Origin: Methanothermococcus okinawensis
Lineage (GTDB): Archaea; AGJL01; Methanococci; Methanococcales; Methanococcaceae
Reading direction: 5' to 3'
Length of the DNA: 33,130 nt
Assembly: GCA_015662355.1 (NCBI GenBank)
Contig: DQUI01000066.1
Location: 1 to 33,130, forward strand
Below are positions 26,130 to 33,130 of the stretch, piece by piece. Under the pieces are notes generated by a model. That model did not search any database, was not told the origin of the DNA, and worked only from the letters and a program-made list of their open reading frames with translations. Each line of letters starts with the position of its first letter. Position 1 is the stretch's first letter. A program made the translations under genes and the position numbers.

Positions 26130-26747
26130 TTAATCCTTTACAACTTTCAGTATCTCCTTGAAATCCACTGCACCTTCCCTTATAAGCTCTACCTTATTGT
26201 CTACAACCTTGATTACAGTGGAAGGTTTCCTGTAGGGGCATACACCTGTATCTATTATTAGATCTACCCTCTCCTTCAACCTCTCATCTATCTCCTCAAC
26301 AGATGTTGCTGGCTTCTCCCCACTTATATTTGCACTGGTGGCAGTTAGGGGTACTATAGAGAGCTCCCTTATTATATCACTCTTTGGCACCCTTATACCG
26401 ATGTAATCCTTTGACAGTGAATCTGGAATAGTGTCCTTCTTCCTCAGTACTATGGTGAGGGGACCAGGTAGAAACCTCTCCACAATCTTCCTACCTGTAT
26501 CGTCTAAGTAGGCGTATTTCTCAATATCCTCTGTACTTCTGAGAAAGATAGATACAGGTTTACCCCTCTCCCTCTCCTTTATACTGTATATCCTCTCAAG
26601 GGCAGCTTCATCTAAGGCATTTGCACATAGGCCGTATAGGGTATCTGTTCCACAGATGAATACCTTACCCCCTAGGATAACCTCTTTAATATAGGGGAAA
26701 TGTTTTTTCAACTCCTCAACTGTTCTTATCCTTAATACCTTTACCAT
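26130..26747 (-). CDS. L-threonylcarbamoyladenylate synthase (Sua5/TsaC family)
   Basis: Makes threonylcarbamoyl-AMP from threonine, bicarbonate and ATP, the precursor of t6A37 in tRNA. About 205 residues with the YrdC fold: IKEVILGGKVFICGTDTLYGL, KERERGKPVSIFL, FLPGPLTIVL, DYIGIRVPKS, LTATSANISGEKPAT and TVIKVVDNKVELIREG. It is short, without the C-terminal Sua5 domain, so it is the TsaC-like form. The track start at 26795 lies in the preceding gene; ATG 26747 follows GAAGGGGTAAAA by 3 nt and gives the natural MVKVLRIRTVEEL start. It lies 13 nt after the MTA phosphorylase gene. Its product feeds the modification completed by the methylthiotransferase at 9.8 kb. Confidence 0.93.
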   Translation of the reverse strand: MVKVLRIRTVEELKKHFPYIKEVILGGKVFICGTDTLYGLCANALDEAALERIYSIKERERGKPVSIFLRSTEDIEKYAYLDDTGRKIVERFLPGPLTIVLRKKDTIPDSLSKDYIGIRVPKSDIIRELSIVPLTATSANISGEKPATSVEEIDERLKERVDLIIDTGVCPYRKPSTVIKVVDNKVELIREGAVDFKEILKVVKD

Positions 26748-26760
26748 AGTTTTTACCCCT

Positions 26761-27528
26761 TCATTTAACAGTACAGTATTTTGGAATCTCTGCACATTGA
26801 CAGCTTTTCTCCCTAGTATGGGGATGCTCTATAAAGTCCTCCACTGTATTTACTAACTTCTCCTCCATCTTCTTTACAACGTCAAAAACCTCATCTACAG
26901 TTAATCTATCCTTGGATATACCTGCAGCGTAGTTTGTCACTGTGCACAGGGAGCTGTAGCATAAACCTAGTTCCCTTGCAAGTGCTACCTCTGGATAACC
27001 GGTCATACCTACTACGTCCCCTAAACTTCTATAGAATTTTATCTCAGCTTTTGTCTCAAACCTTGGCCCCTCTGTACAGATATACACCCCCTCACTGTAG
27101 GGATAACCTCTCCTATCTAGTATGTCCCTGAGAATACTTACAACCTCTGGACAGTAAGGTTCTGAGAGATCTATATGCATCACTTTGTTATTTTCACCGT
27201 CGTAGTATGTAGAGGGTCTACTCTTGGTGAACTCAATAAAGTCCTGGGGTATGAAGAATCTCCCTGGCTCAATATATTCCTTTAAAGAGCCAACAGTATT
27301 TATACTTAGTATCCTCTCCACCCCTAACATCTTCAAGGCGTATATGTTTGCCCTGTAGTTTATCCTATGGGGGGGAATAGTATGTTTTAAACCATGTCTA
27401 AATAGGAGTACTACCTCATTCTCCCTGTCTAGTAGTACCCTCGCCTTTCCATATGGAGTATTTATAACCTCCTCCTTACCTCTCCTTAGTATAGAGGATA
27501 CCCCTGTACCTCCTATTATCCCTAATAT
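26761..27528 (-). CDS. Methylthioadenosine/methylthioinosine phosphorylase family (PNP/MTAP)
   Basis: Cleaves 5'-methylthio-nucleosides with phosphate, a purine and sulfur salvage step; in methanococci the relative of this gene is reported to prefer methylthioinosine. Full length is 255 residues if read from ATA 27528. The ORF track begins at TTG 27336 and loses 64 essential residues: the phosphate loop LGIIGGTGVSSIL and LLFRHGLKHTIPPHRINYRANI. The remainder has SINTVGSLKEYIEPG, CTEGPRFETKAEI, GMTGYPEVALARELG and TVTNYAAGIS, diagnostic of the family. No ATG, GTG or TTG occurs before 27336, while GGTGAT lies exactly 3 nt before ATA. It is ten nt after the Tfx stop and before sua5. It may also serve salvage of radical SAM by-products. 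Confidence 0.93.
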   Translation of the reverse strand: MLGIIGGTGVSSILRRGKEEVINTPYGKARVLLDRENEVVLLFRHGLKHTIPPHRINYRANIYALKMLGVERILSINTVGSLKEYIEPGRFFIPQDFIEFTKSRPSTYYDGENNKVMHIDLSEPYCPEVVSILRDILDRRGYPYSEGVYICTEGPRFETKAEIKFYRSLGDVVGMTGYPEVALARELGLCYSSLCTVTNYAAGISKDRLTVDEVFDVVKKMEEKLVNTVEDFIEHPHTREKSCQCAEIPKYCTVK

Positions 27529-27537
27529 ATTATCACC
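27526..27537 (-). promoter_or_regulatory. SD plus ATA start codon of MTA phosphorylase
   Basis: Minus strand: GGTGAT (27537-27532), AAT, then ATA (27528-27526), followed in frame by the conserved GIIGGTG loop. The SD lies directly after the TGA stop of the Tfx gene. This is the clearest of the four isoleucine-codon starts because the N-terminal protein motif is unmistakable and has no alternative start. Confidence 0.8.
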
Positions 27538-27963
27538 TCAGTTATCCTCTAGGGTTTCCCACTCTAGGAAGAAGACATCCCCCTCTTCTGAAACACTTAT
27601 AACAAAGGGCTTTTTAACTATTCTCCTCTCTATCTTATCTCTCATATTTTTGTATATAAGATCTATTAGTTCCAGGGAGTTGTACTTCACATGTATATCT
27701 AGCTTGTTACACTCCCTATATAACATCTTAGGGATTTGGAATACATCCATACCCTCTTTAACGGTGAATCTTAGAGGTGCCATTATACTCTCGTATATCT
27801 TTAAGGTATTTCTCGCCTTCTCTATATTCTCCCTTGCCCTCTTCTCTATCATACATATGTTTGCCTTTGTGGTGTTCATTAGATGGGCTATCTCCTCCAA
27901 GGTTAAACCTTTCCTCCGTAGTTTAAGTACCTTTATCTGGGTCTCTGTTAGAAAGGATTCCAT
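27538..27963 (-). CDS. Tfx-family DNA-binding transcriptional regulator
   Basis: An archaeal regulator of the Tfx type, first described as binding the molybdenum formylmethanofuran dehydrogenase (fmd) promoter in Methanothermobacter. About 141 residues from ATG 27963. N-terminal helix-turn-helix: FLTETQIKVLKLRRKGLTLEEIAHLMNTTKANICMIEKRARENIEKARNTLKIYESI, a very typical Tfx segment; a C-terminal domain of about 80 residues may sense a ligand. The longer track ORF (from 28026) includes the promoter TATA, so I prefer ATG 27963 (27969 also possible). It is divergent from a three-gene membrane operon with a 20-bp inverted repeat in between, and is followed by the MTA phosphorylase gene. Its target here is unknown. 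Confidence 0.85.
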   Translation of the reverse strand: MESFLTETQIKVLKLRRKGLTLEEIAHLMNTTKANICMIEKRARENIEKARNTLKIYESIMAPLRFTVKEGMDVFQIPKMLYRECNKLDIHVKYNSLELIDLIYKNMRDKIERRIVKKPFVISVSEEGDVFFLEWETLEDN

Positions 27964-28001
27964 CTCCATCCCAACGTAAACTGTTGATAGTAATTTTAAA
28001 C

Positions 28002-28013
28002 TTTTATATATTA
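28002..28013. promoter_or_regulatory. TATA-like element between Tfx and the RND operon
   Basis: TTTTATATATTA reads as a TATA box in both directions. Toward plus, the expected transcription start (about 25 nt on) falls at about 28032, on the edge of the inverted repeat. Toward minus, it falls about 15-20 nt before the Tfx ATG. Confidence 0.45.
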
Positions 28014-28032
28014 ACTCTTTTAACATTTAATT

Positions 28033-28052
28033 TGTTCAAAATTTTTTGAACA
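28033..28052. promoter_or_regulatory. 20-bp inverted repeat, candidate operator
   Basis: TGTTCAAAA-TT-TTTTGAACA: perfect 9-bp arms separated by 2 bp, between the divergent Tfx regulator and the RND operon. It would overlap the plus-strand transcription start predicted from the TATA-like element, a repressor-type position, and lie upstream of the Tfx promoter. It may be the Tfx site itself or that of another regulator. Confidence 0.6.
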
Positions 28053-28072
28053 GAAGGGTTAACTGGGAAACT

Positions 28073-28276
28073 ATGGAGGAGATTAAGAGAGTAGTAATAG
28101 AGTTGTTCTCCATATTGCAGAGATATAGGGTCACAGTAGATCCCTTGGGAAGATCTACGCCATCCTATACCTCGCCGAACTACTACAAATGTAGGGAAAT
28201 TTCTCCTCCTATAGGGATATTGTTAAGTATAGAGGAGCAGAGAACGATAGATGAACATCTCGGTGAGGAGATATGA
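28073..28276 (+). CDS. Small uncharacterised protein, translationally coupled to the RND gene
   Basis: 67 residues from ATG 28073 (SD GGGAA, 3 nt before), or 76 residues from TTG 28046 as in the track; the TTG lies inside the inverted repeat, so the ATG is preferred. Hydrophilic sequence: helical N-terminus (MEEIKRVVIELFSILQRYRV), a proline/serine/tyrosine-rich middle (STPSYTSPNYYKC), and an acidic end (IDEHLGEEI). No signal peptide, membrane segment or known motif was recognised. The stop overlaps the start of the RND transporter gene (ATGA), which argues that it is really translated and acts with that system. Function unknown. Confidence 0.6.
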   Translation: MEEIKRVVIELFSILQRYRVTVDPLGRSTPSYTSPNYYKCREISPPIGILLSIEEQRTIDEHLGEEI

Positions 28277-29421
28277 TTGAGGATATACTGAGAAAAATCG
28301 CTATTTTTTCAGAGAGGAGGCCCTTTCTCATGGTGGCCATTATTTTGACGATCACTATCTTGGCAGGGATAGAGGCCACAAATGTTAAATTCCAAACTGC
28401 CTTTGAGAAGATGCTCCCACAGGACAACCCTGTTATAAAGACACTCTACGAGGTAAGGGACAACTTTGGAGGTACAGACCTTATATCCATATGTATAAAG
28501 TTAAAACCCTCAGACAACCTAGATAAGGTTAACGACATAAGAGATCCAAGGGTTCTTAAATACATAAAGATCTTAGAGGCAGATCTAAAGGGAATTGACG
28601 GGATCACAGATGTGAACTCCCCTGTAGATGTTATAATTAAGAGGAACAACGGAACTGTCCCTAACGATATAGAGACTGTAAAGGAGATCTATAACTCCCT
28701 ACCTGAGGATGTGAAGAGGAAGATCTTCAACTACGATTACTCCATGGTTGTAGTAAATGTCTATACAGATGCTGGAGGGGATCAGAAAAAACTTATGGAG
28801 ATACTGGAGGAGATGGAGAGGAGAGTTGAAGATTCCCCTGTACCCCCTGGAGTTGAGGTAGTATTTACAGGTACTCCTCCTATGAGGAGACTTATGAGTG
28901 TCCTTATGAAGAAGAGTCAGATAGTCACTACTCTAGTTGGTGGAATAGGGGTATTACTTGTACTCTTCCTCTACTTTAGGAAACCCCTCTCTACTATCAT
29001 GCCTCTGATACCTATAGTTATAGCTGTGATATGGACAGGGGGCGCCATGGGAATACTTGGGATCCCTGTAGATATGGCAACTGCAGGTATAGGTTCCCTG
29101 CTCCTAGGTATAGGTATAGACTACGCAATCCACCTTATGCACAGATACATGGAGGAACGGAAGAAAGGTAAAGATGTGGCAGAGGCTATAGAGACAGCAG
29201 TTGTAAGTACTGGAATGGCGTTGATAGCCACTACGGCAACTACAGTTGTTGGTTTCTTAGCCCTTGTAATTGCTCCCCTACCTATGATGGCAAACTTAGG
29301 TAAGGTATGTGCCCTTGGTATAGCCTTCTGTATGATCTGTGTACTCACTTTACTCCCAGCACTACTTGTTATCGAGGAGAAGTATATACTACCTCTATTA
29401 AAGGGAGAGGGCAGTAGGTGA
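28273..29421 (+). CDS. Half-size RND-superfamily (MMPL/HAE3-like) membrane protein
   Basis: 382 residues with the half-RND layout: one membrane helix (about 17-35), an external domain (about 36-212), then five helices (about 216-235, 240-262, 267-287, 314-335, 340-366). GIGSLLLGIGIDYAIHLMHRYMEE is the typical RND TM4 signature with the proton-relay aspartate; a later segment reads STGMALIATTATTVVGFLAL. A full transporter would be a dimer or pair with another half. It resembles archaeal proteins related to SecDF and hopanoid-type exporters, but the substrate is unknown. Starts at ATG 28273 overlapping the previous stop, 4 nt before the next gene: a tight three-gene operon. Confidence 0.88.
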   Translation: MIEDILRKIAIFSERRPFLMVAIILTITILAGIEATNVKFQTAFEKMLPQDNPVIKTLYEVRDNFGGTDLISICIKLKPSDNLDKVNDIRDPRVLKYIKILEADLKGIDGITDVNSPVDVIIKRNNGTVPNDIETVKEIYNSLPEDVKRKIFNYDYSMVVVNVYTDAGGDQKKLMEILEEMERRVEDSPVPPGVEVVFTGTPPMRRLMSVLMKKSQIVTTLVGGIGVLLVLFLYFRKPLSTIMPLIPIVIAVIWTGGAMGILGIPVDMATAGIGSLLLGIGIDYAIHLMHRYMEERKKGKDVAEAIETAVVSTGMALIATTATTVVGFLALVIAPLPMMANLGKVCALGIAFCMICVLTLLPALLVIEEKYILPLLKGEGSR

Positions 29422-29425
29422 TAGT

Positions 29426-30973
29426 GTGATATCTCTGAAAAGAGGTTTTGGAATACTGTTAATCTTAATAATAATGGTCAACTATATAGAGGCTTTAAGT
29501 TTAGGGGAACTTCAGTACTCCCCCCAGATCATACACCCTGGAGAGGATGTGGATCTCTGGATTAAAGTAACTAACGACGAGGATAAAGATCTAAAAAATA
29601 TAGAGGTGTCTGTTAAACCTCACTATCCCTTTGAGTTAAAACAGGTTAACCCTAAAAAAGGAATAGCTGTTATACCCCACTTGAACCCAGGGGAAAGTGA
29701 TATAGTATACTTTAAACTTCACATAGATGATGATGCAGTAGCTGGGGAGTACAGATTAGATGTTACTGTGTCCTATGATATAGTTGAGGAGGAGGGAGAG
29801 GAGGTAGTAACCTCTTACACCTGGACAAAGGTCTACTATCTCCCAGTACACGGCACTCCAAACTTTGAGATAGAGGTGAGTAATACCTCCCTATTGCTTA
29901 CCCCTGGAAGAACTGAGACAATCCCAGTTTCCATATACAACAGAGGTACTGGAAAGGCCAAGGAGTGCACCTTATCTGTAGGAGGTAACAACTACATCTC
30001 AGCTGTTGGGAGTACGAAGTTCTACATAGGTACTATTAGGCCCCAGGAGGGGAAAGTTGTAAACATAAGGTTACATACCAATGGAGATACCCCTGAGGGG
30101 ACATACCTCCTCCCTGTAACCCTCTCCTGGATAGATGAAGAGGGTAGGGAGAAGAGGGAAAATATAGATATAGGATTTACTGTTCAGGGGGATATATTAC
30201 TAAGTGTCTCCAATGTAATTACCACTCCAAGGGAGATTAAACCTGGAGATAGTTATGTAAGGTTAGATGTTACAGTGACTAACAACGGTCATGGAGAGGC
30301 TAAAGATGTAAAGTTACATCTAAAGACCTCCTATCCCTTTAGGGACAGTTGGAGTAATGCAAACTTCAAAGGTATTGGGACACTTAAAGGAGGGGAGAGT
30401 AAAACTGTATCTTTTTACATCGATGTGGATAAGTACGCTCCCCCTAAACACTACAGGATCCCCCTCTATATGGAGTATCTAGATAAATTCAACAGAAGGC
30501 ACAATACAACTGAAAGGATAGATGTATACGTGAAGTCAAAACCTGTACTTGAGATTATCTCAAAGGAGTACACTGTAAAGGCAGGGGAGGAGAATTTACT
30601 CCTTATAACTGTAAAGAACGTAGGGAATGAAAAGGCAGAGGGTGTAAGGGTATCTGCCATTAGAAACAGTGCCCAACCTTTCGACTATCCCAGGAAAAGT
30701 GACAGTATAGGTACTTTAAATCCAGGGGAGAATGGAACTGGTGCCATCGTTGTAAGTGTAGATAAGGATGCAGTACCTAAGGAGTATCTTATTACCTTGG
30801 AGATAAGGGCAGTGGGAGATAGGGATAGAGGAGACCACAACGTCTATATTACCCAGGAGAGTATAAGGGTCAAGGTTGAGAGGGAGGGAGATGGGATGTC
30901 CCTACTGTTGTATGGGATTATAGGGATACTGATCATAATTGGGATAATCTATTATCTCAGGAAGAAACTCTAA
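29426..30973 (+). CDS. Membrane-anchored extracellular beta-sandwich protein (COG1361/NEW3-like)
   Basis: 515 residues. An N-terminal signal peptide (about 1-23, hydrophobic FGILLILIIMVNYIEA), at least three to four repeated Ig-like beta-sandwich units with the pattern PGEDVDLWIKVTNDEDKDLKNIEV / PGRTETIPVSIYNRGTGKAKE / NNGHGEAKDVKL / NVGNEKAEGV, and a C-terminal membrane anchor (about 490-509) with a basic end RKKL. These units match NEW3/CARDB-type domains of archaeal COG1361 S-layer-like proteins. Start GTG 29426 with GGTGAT 3 nt upstream. It lies 4 nt after the RND gene, so it may be the outside partner that handles the RND substrate or links it to the S-layer. Confidence 0.87.
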   Translation: MISLKRGFGILLILIIMVNYIEALSLGELQYSPQIIHPGEDVDLWIKVTNDEDKDLKNIEVSVKPHYPFELKQVNPKKGIAVIPHLNPGESDIVYFKLHIDDDAVAGEYRLDVTVSYDIVEEEGEEVVTSYTWTKVYYLPVHGTPNFEIEVSNTSLLLTPGRTETIPVSIYNRGTGKAKECTLSVGGNNYISAVGSTKFYIGTIRPQEGKVVNIRLHTNGDTPEGTYLLPVTLSWIDEEGREKRENIDIGFTVQGDILLSVSNVITTPREIKPGDSYVRLDVTVTNNGHGEAKDVKLHLKTSYPFRDSWSNANFKGIGTLKGGESKTVSFYIDVDKYAPPKHYRIPLYMEYLDKFNRRHNTTERIDVYVKSKPVLEIISKEYTVKAGEENLLLITVKNVGNEKAEGVRVSAIRNSAQPFDYPRKSDSIGTLNPGENGTGAIVVSVDKDAVPKEYLITLEIRAVGDRDRGDHNVYITQESIRVKVEREGDGMSLLLYGIIGILIIIGIIYYLRKKL

Positions 30974-30984
30974 TTCTATATTTT

Positions 30985-31740
30985 TTATACTATAGGCACT
31001 ACCACTGGATAACCTTTAATATGATCCATATATACGTCAACACCGTATACGTTTTTAATATTCTCAGGTGTTATAACCTCCCTACCTCCTACAGCGTATA
31101 TTTTTCCATCCTTTAAAAGGGCAAACTTATCTGAGTATCTCAGTGCCAAGTTTAAATCATGCATCACCAGTACAGAGGTAATACCCTCAGATTTTGATAT
31201 ATCCCTTATAATTTTCATAATCTCCAGTTGATTTTTTATATCTAAGTTGTTAGTAGGTTCATCTAACAGTAACACTTCAGGTTCTTGAACTAGAGCCCTA
31301 CCTATTATAACCTTCTGTAACTCTCCACCACTTAACTCCTGCGTATATTTCCACATAAGATCCTCTAAATCTAAGAGCTTCAAGACTTTATGTACTATTT
31401 CTATATCCTCCTTAGAGGCCTCCCATTTAATATAGGGCTTTCTCCCTAAAAGTAAGGTATCAAAGACTGTCATATAATTCCCACTGGATCTCTGAGGGAC
31501 GTAACCTATAAGTCTACCTAACTGGGAGTTATCTATTTCCCTTATGTTGTAATTATCTATCAGGATAGTACCTCTTTTAGGGGTTAATACTTTAACTATA
31601 CACTTAAGTAAGGTAGATTTACCTGAGCCATTCACCCCTAGTATAGAGAATACCTCCCCCTCCTGAACTTCAAAGGAGACGTCGTTTAGAACTTCCCTAC
31701 TCCCATAGGAGAATTTAACTCCTCTAATAGACAACTTCAT
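30985..31740 (-). CDS. ABC transporter ATPase, iron/cobalamin (FecE/BtuD) type
   Basis: About 251 residues. Walker [11 protein letters not shown]-loop [11 protein letters not shown], signature [19 protein letters not shown], Walker [14 protein letters not shown] and H-loop VMHDLNLAL. The pattern [13 protein letters not shown] and the C-terminal [19 protein letters not shown] are typical of iron-chelate/cobalamin importers. The track start at 31749 overlaps the SD GGGAGATGAT, so ATG 31740 is preferred. It follows the permease gene directly on the same strand; the substrate-binding protein is not in this window and may be upstream beyond the right edge. The substrate (Fe complex, cobalamin or another chelate) cannot be read from sequence. 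Confidence 0.92.
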   Translation of the reverse strand: MKLSIRGVKFSYGSREVLNDVSFEVQEGEVFSILGVNGSGKSTLLKCIVKVLTPKRGTILIDNYNIREIDNSQLGRLIGYVPQRSSGNYMTVFDTLLLGRKPYIKWEASKEDIEIVHKVLKLLDLEDLMWKYTQELSGGELQKVIIGRALVQEPEVLLLDEPTNNLDIKNQLEIMKIIRDISKSEGITSVLVMHDLNLALRYSDKFALLKDGKIYAVGGREVITPENIKNVYGVDVYMDHIKGYPVVVPIV

Positions 31741-31745
31741 ATGTA

Positions 31746-32771
31746 TCATCTCCCACTGTACATCTTTAACAGTAGGTAGAGAAACATAGGGACCCCTAGG
31801 AAGGATGTTAGTATTCCCACAGGTAGTACTACAGGGGCTATTAAGGTTCTAGCAAGTATATCTGCAGATAACAACAGCACTGAACCAAAGAGGGATGATA
31901 GAGGTATAAGAAACCTGTAATCCCCTCCAACTAACAACCTTATTATGTGAGGGGATATCAACCCAATAAAACCTATTATACCTAAGAACGCAACGTTTAC
32001 TCCAGTAAGTAAGGAGGAGAATAGCATACTTAACATTCTCAATCTCTCTATATTTACTCCAAGGGATTTTGCTACTTCGTCCCCTGCCTCTAATGCATTG
32101 TAGTCCCATCTCTTCCAGAGGAAGTAGATAGAGGTGATTATAAAGACAACAACCATAATATAGATCTCGTTCCAACTGACCCTACCAAGATCTCCAAAGG
32201 TCCAGTATACCATTGCAGCAAGTTCTAACTCATCAGAGAAGTACTGTATCAACATGGTCCCTGCTGTAAAGAGAGAACTTAGTGCCACCCCAGCAAGTAT
32301 CATAGCCTCAGGTGTAAGGTTTTTTATCTTTGCCAGTGTTAGTACCGCTATAGTACATACCAAGGCTCCTAAGAATGCGGAGAAAGTTATAAGGTATGGA
32401 CCCCCAGCCTCTAAACTAAAAACTACTATTGCCAAACATGCCCCAAACATGGCACCATGGGAGACCCCCATAGTAAATGGGGAGGCTAGGGGATTTCTGA
32501 GAACACACTGCATAACTGCACCTGCCATAGAGAGGGAGGCACCTGCCACAACTGCTGCTAAGATCCTTGGAAGTCTTATATTCCAGATAACTAACTGCTG
32601 ATATCTGTTACCACCTCCAAGAAGGGTAGTTATAACCTCATTAACTGATAGACTGTAATCACCTATGGCAAGGGCCAGCAGGGAAAGTAAAAATAGTGAT
32701 AATATTAGAATTATCCCCAAGAAGATCTTTTTAAATACATACCTTCTATACTTCTCCCTCACTTCTATCAT
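31746..32771 (-). CDS. FecCD/BtuC-family ABC transporter permease
   Basis: 341 residues, about ten membrane helices. FecCD features: [96 protein letters not shown] (coupling-helix region), [11 protein letters not shown] and [17 protein letters not shown]. The length is normal and the protein looks intact. ATG 32771 is 3 nt after GGAGGATC. The gene lies 18 nt after the methyltransferase-like fragment and overlaps the ATPase region, forming one operon. Confidence 0.93.
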   Translation of the reverse strand: MIEVREKYRRYVFKKIFLGIILILSLFLLSLLALAIGDYSLSVNEVITTLLGGGNRYQQLVIWNIRLPRILAAVVAGASLSMAGAVMQCVLRNPLASPFTMGVSHGAMFGACLAIVVFSLEAGGPYLITFSAFLGALVCTIAVLTLAKIKNLTPEAMILAGVALSSLFTAGTMLIQYFSDELELAAMVYWTFGDLGRVSWNEIYIMVVVFIITSIYFLWKRWDYNALEAGDEVAKSLGVNIERLRMLSMLFSSLLTGVNVAFLGIIGFIGLISPHIIRLLVGGDYRFLIPLSSLFGSVLLLSADILARTLIAPVVLPVGILTSFLGVPMFLYLLLKMYSGR

Positions 32772-32789
32772 GGTGATCCTCCATTAGTC

Positions 32790-33130
32790 TTACCCTTCCT
32801 TTCTGGCAACGATCATCATAGTATTGTTCAAGTGATAGCCCAGGATATCTTTCATCTTAACAACCTCTAAAATTTCAAAACCTATATCCTCTAAGAACCT
32901 GAGGTAGTCCTGGAATTGGAGACTCCTCTCAAAGGAGTATCTAAATTTCTTCTTCTTACACCTCTTAAACTCTAGGAAGTTCCACTCTATGTTATCTAGC
33001 ATATCCTTTACATCTTGAGAAAGGGGAAAACGTTGCTTATTTATAAATAAACCTCCTTCTTTCAACCCTCTGTAAATCTTCTCGATAACCAGGGGATCTT
33101 TACCTCCAGGGTTGTAGGAGGAGAATACTA
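32790..33130 (-). CDS. Probable SAM-dependent methyltransferase, 5' part outside window
   Basis: The frame stays open to the right edge, so the track's TTG start at 33065 is artificial. The visible 113 residues begin VFSSYNPGGKDPLVIEKIYRG and continue LKEGGLFINKQRFPL, which matches the strand-4 to strand-5 region of class I methyltransferases (post-catalytic GGxLxI element), then SFERSLQFQDYLRFLEDIGFEILEVVKM and the final strand NNTMMIVARKEG. The SAM-binding motif lies outside. It lies 18 nt upstream of the FecCD permease on the same strand; a role in metal-chelate chemistry is possible but not shown. A small-molecule methyltransferase is the best guess. Confidence 0.65.
   Translation of the reverse strand, partial: VFSSYNPGGKDPLVIEKIYRGLKEGGLFINKQRFPLSQDVKDMLDNIEWNFLEFKRCKKKKFRYSFERSLQFQDYLRFLEDIGFEILEVVKMKDILGYHLNNTMMIVARKEG

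Noticed and set aside
26761-27336. Truncated MTA phosphorylase starting at TTG 27336
   Set aside because: The frame continues upstream with the family's conserved N-terminus and a correctly spaced SD, so the gene is whole with an unusual start.
28046-28276. TTG 28046 as the start of the small unknown gene
   Set aside because: The TTG lies inside the 20-bp inverted repeat, has no SD, and would leave almost no leader from the likely promoter; ATG 28073 fits better.

Overview
This window looks like a core-genome segment from a thermophilic, hydrogen-using methanogen of the order Methanococcales. The evidence is archaeal and methanogen-type genes throughout: a split archaeal glutamate synthase with an F420-hydrogenase-beta-like subunit, an archaeal RfcL, archaeal SepF, RtcB, a Tfx-family regulator, aIF1A-RIO-KH, and SecD/SecF without SecA. 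A selenocysteine-containing SelD with an archaeal-type SECIS hairpin is, among well-known archaea, mainly a Methanococcales/Methanopyrus trait. The GC content looks higher than in Methanocaldococcus, so a less common genus is possible; this is inference only. Genes are densely packed, convergent genes often overlap at their ends, and Shine-Dalgarno (SD) sites resembling GGTGAT usually sit exactly 3 nt before the start codon.

Layout: 1-2.1 kb (minus) ftsY followed by a membrane-anchored TPR protein that runs off the left edge. 2.2-4.1 kb (plus) a PF01877 RNA-binding protein and a radical SAM/TRAM-like enzyme. 4.1-5.5 kb (minus) rfcL, divergent from purF (5.6-6.9 kb, plus). 6.9-11.0 kb (minus) secF-secD, a TatD-like hydrolase and a tRNA methylthiotransferase. 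11.2-12.1 kb (plus) argF. 12.1-14.6 kb (minus) rtcB, a small GTPase and sepF. 14.6-15.0 kb a probably broken small gene. 15.0-20.9 kb (plus) the glutamate synthase genes (glutaminase, FMN/Fe-S synthase and GXGXG subunits plus a FrhB-like protein), then UDP-sugar dehydrogenase. 20.9-22.9 kb (minus) selD then galE, with the SECIS between them. 23.0-25.3 kb (plus) signal peptidase, aIF1A, RIO kinase and a KH protein. 25.3-28.0 kb (minus) Tfx regulator, MTA/MTI phosphorylase, Sua5 and an RlmE-type rRNA methyltransferase. 28.0-31.0 kb (plus) a small unknown protein, a half-size RND transporter and a membrane-anchored beta-sandwich protein. 31.0-33.1 kb (minus) a methyltransferase fragment and a FecCD/FecE-type ABC importer.

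The strongest signals are translational. (1) selD must read through an in-frame UGA as selenocysteine, and a textbook archaeal SECIS hairpin begins at the last base of its stop codon. (2) Four genes (TPR protein, signal peptidase, RIO kinase, MTA/MTI phosphorylase) have conserved or coherent N-terminal coding sequence upstream of any AUG/GUG/UUG. In each, the SD followed by 3 nt lands on an AUU or AUA codon. These look like true isoleucine-codon starts. Two of them flank the UUG-started aIF1A gene in one operon, which recalls the AUU-start autoregulation of bacterial IF3. (3) The glutamate synthase operon carries a FrhB-like subunit, suggesting an F420H2-linked enzyme.

Functionally related sets: Sua5 (t6A precursor) with the t6A methylthiotransferase; SRP receptor, SecDF and signal peptidase for export; RIO, KH and RlmE-type proteins for ribosome biogenesis; UDP-sugar dehydrogenase and epimerase for surface glycans. 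I saw no rRNA, tRNA, CRISPR array, insertion sequence or replication origin. No stretch over 300 nt lacks a gene except 14.57-15.02 kb, described below.
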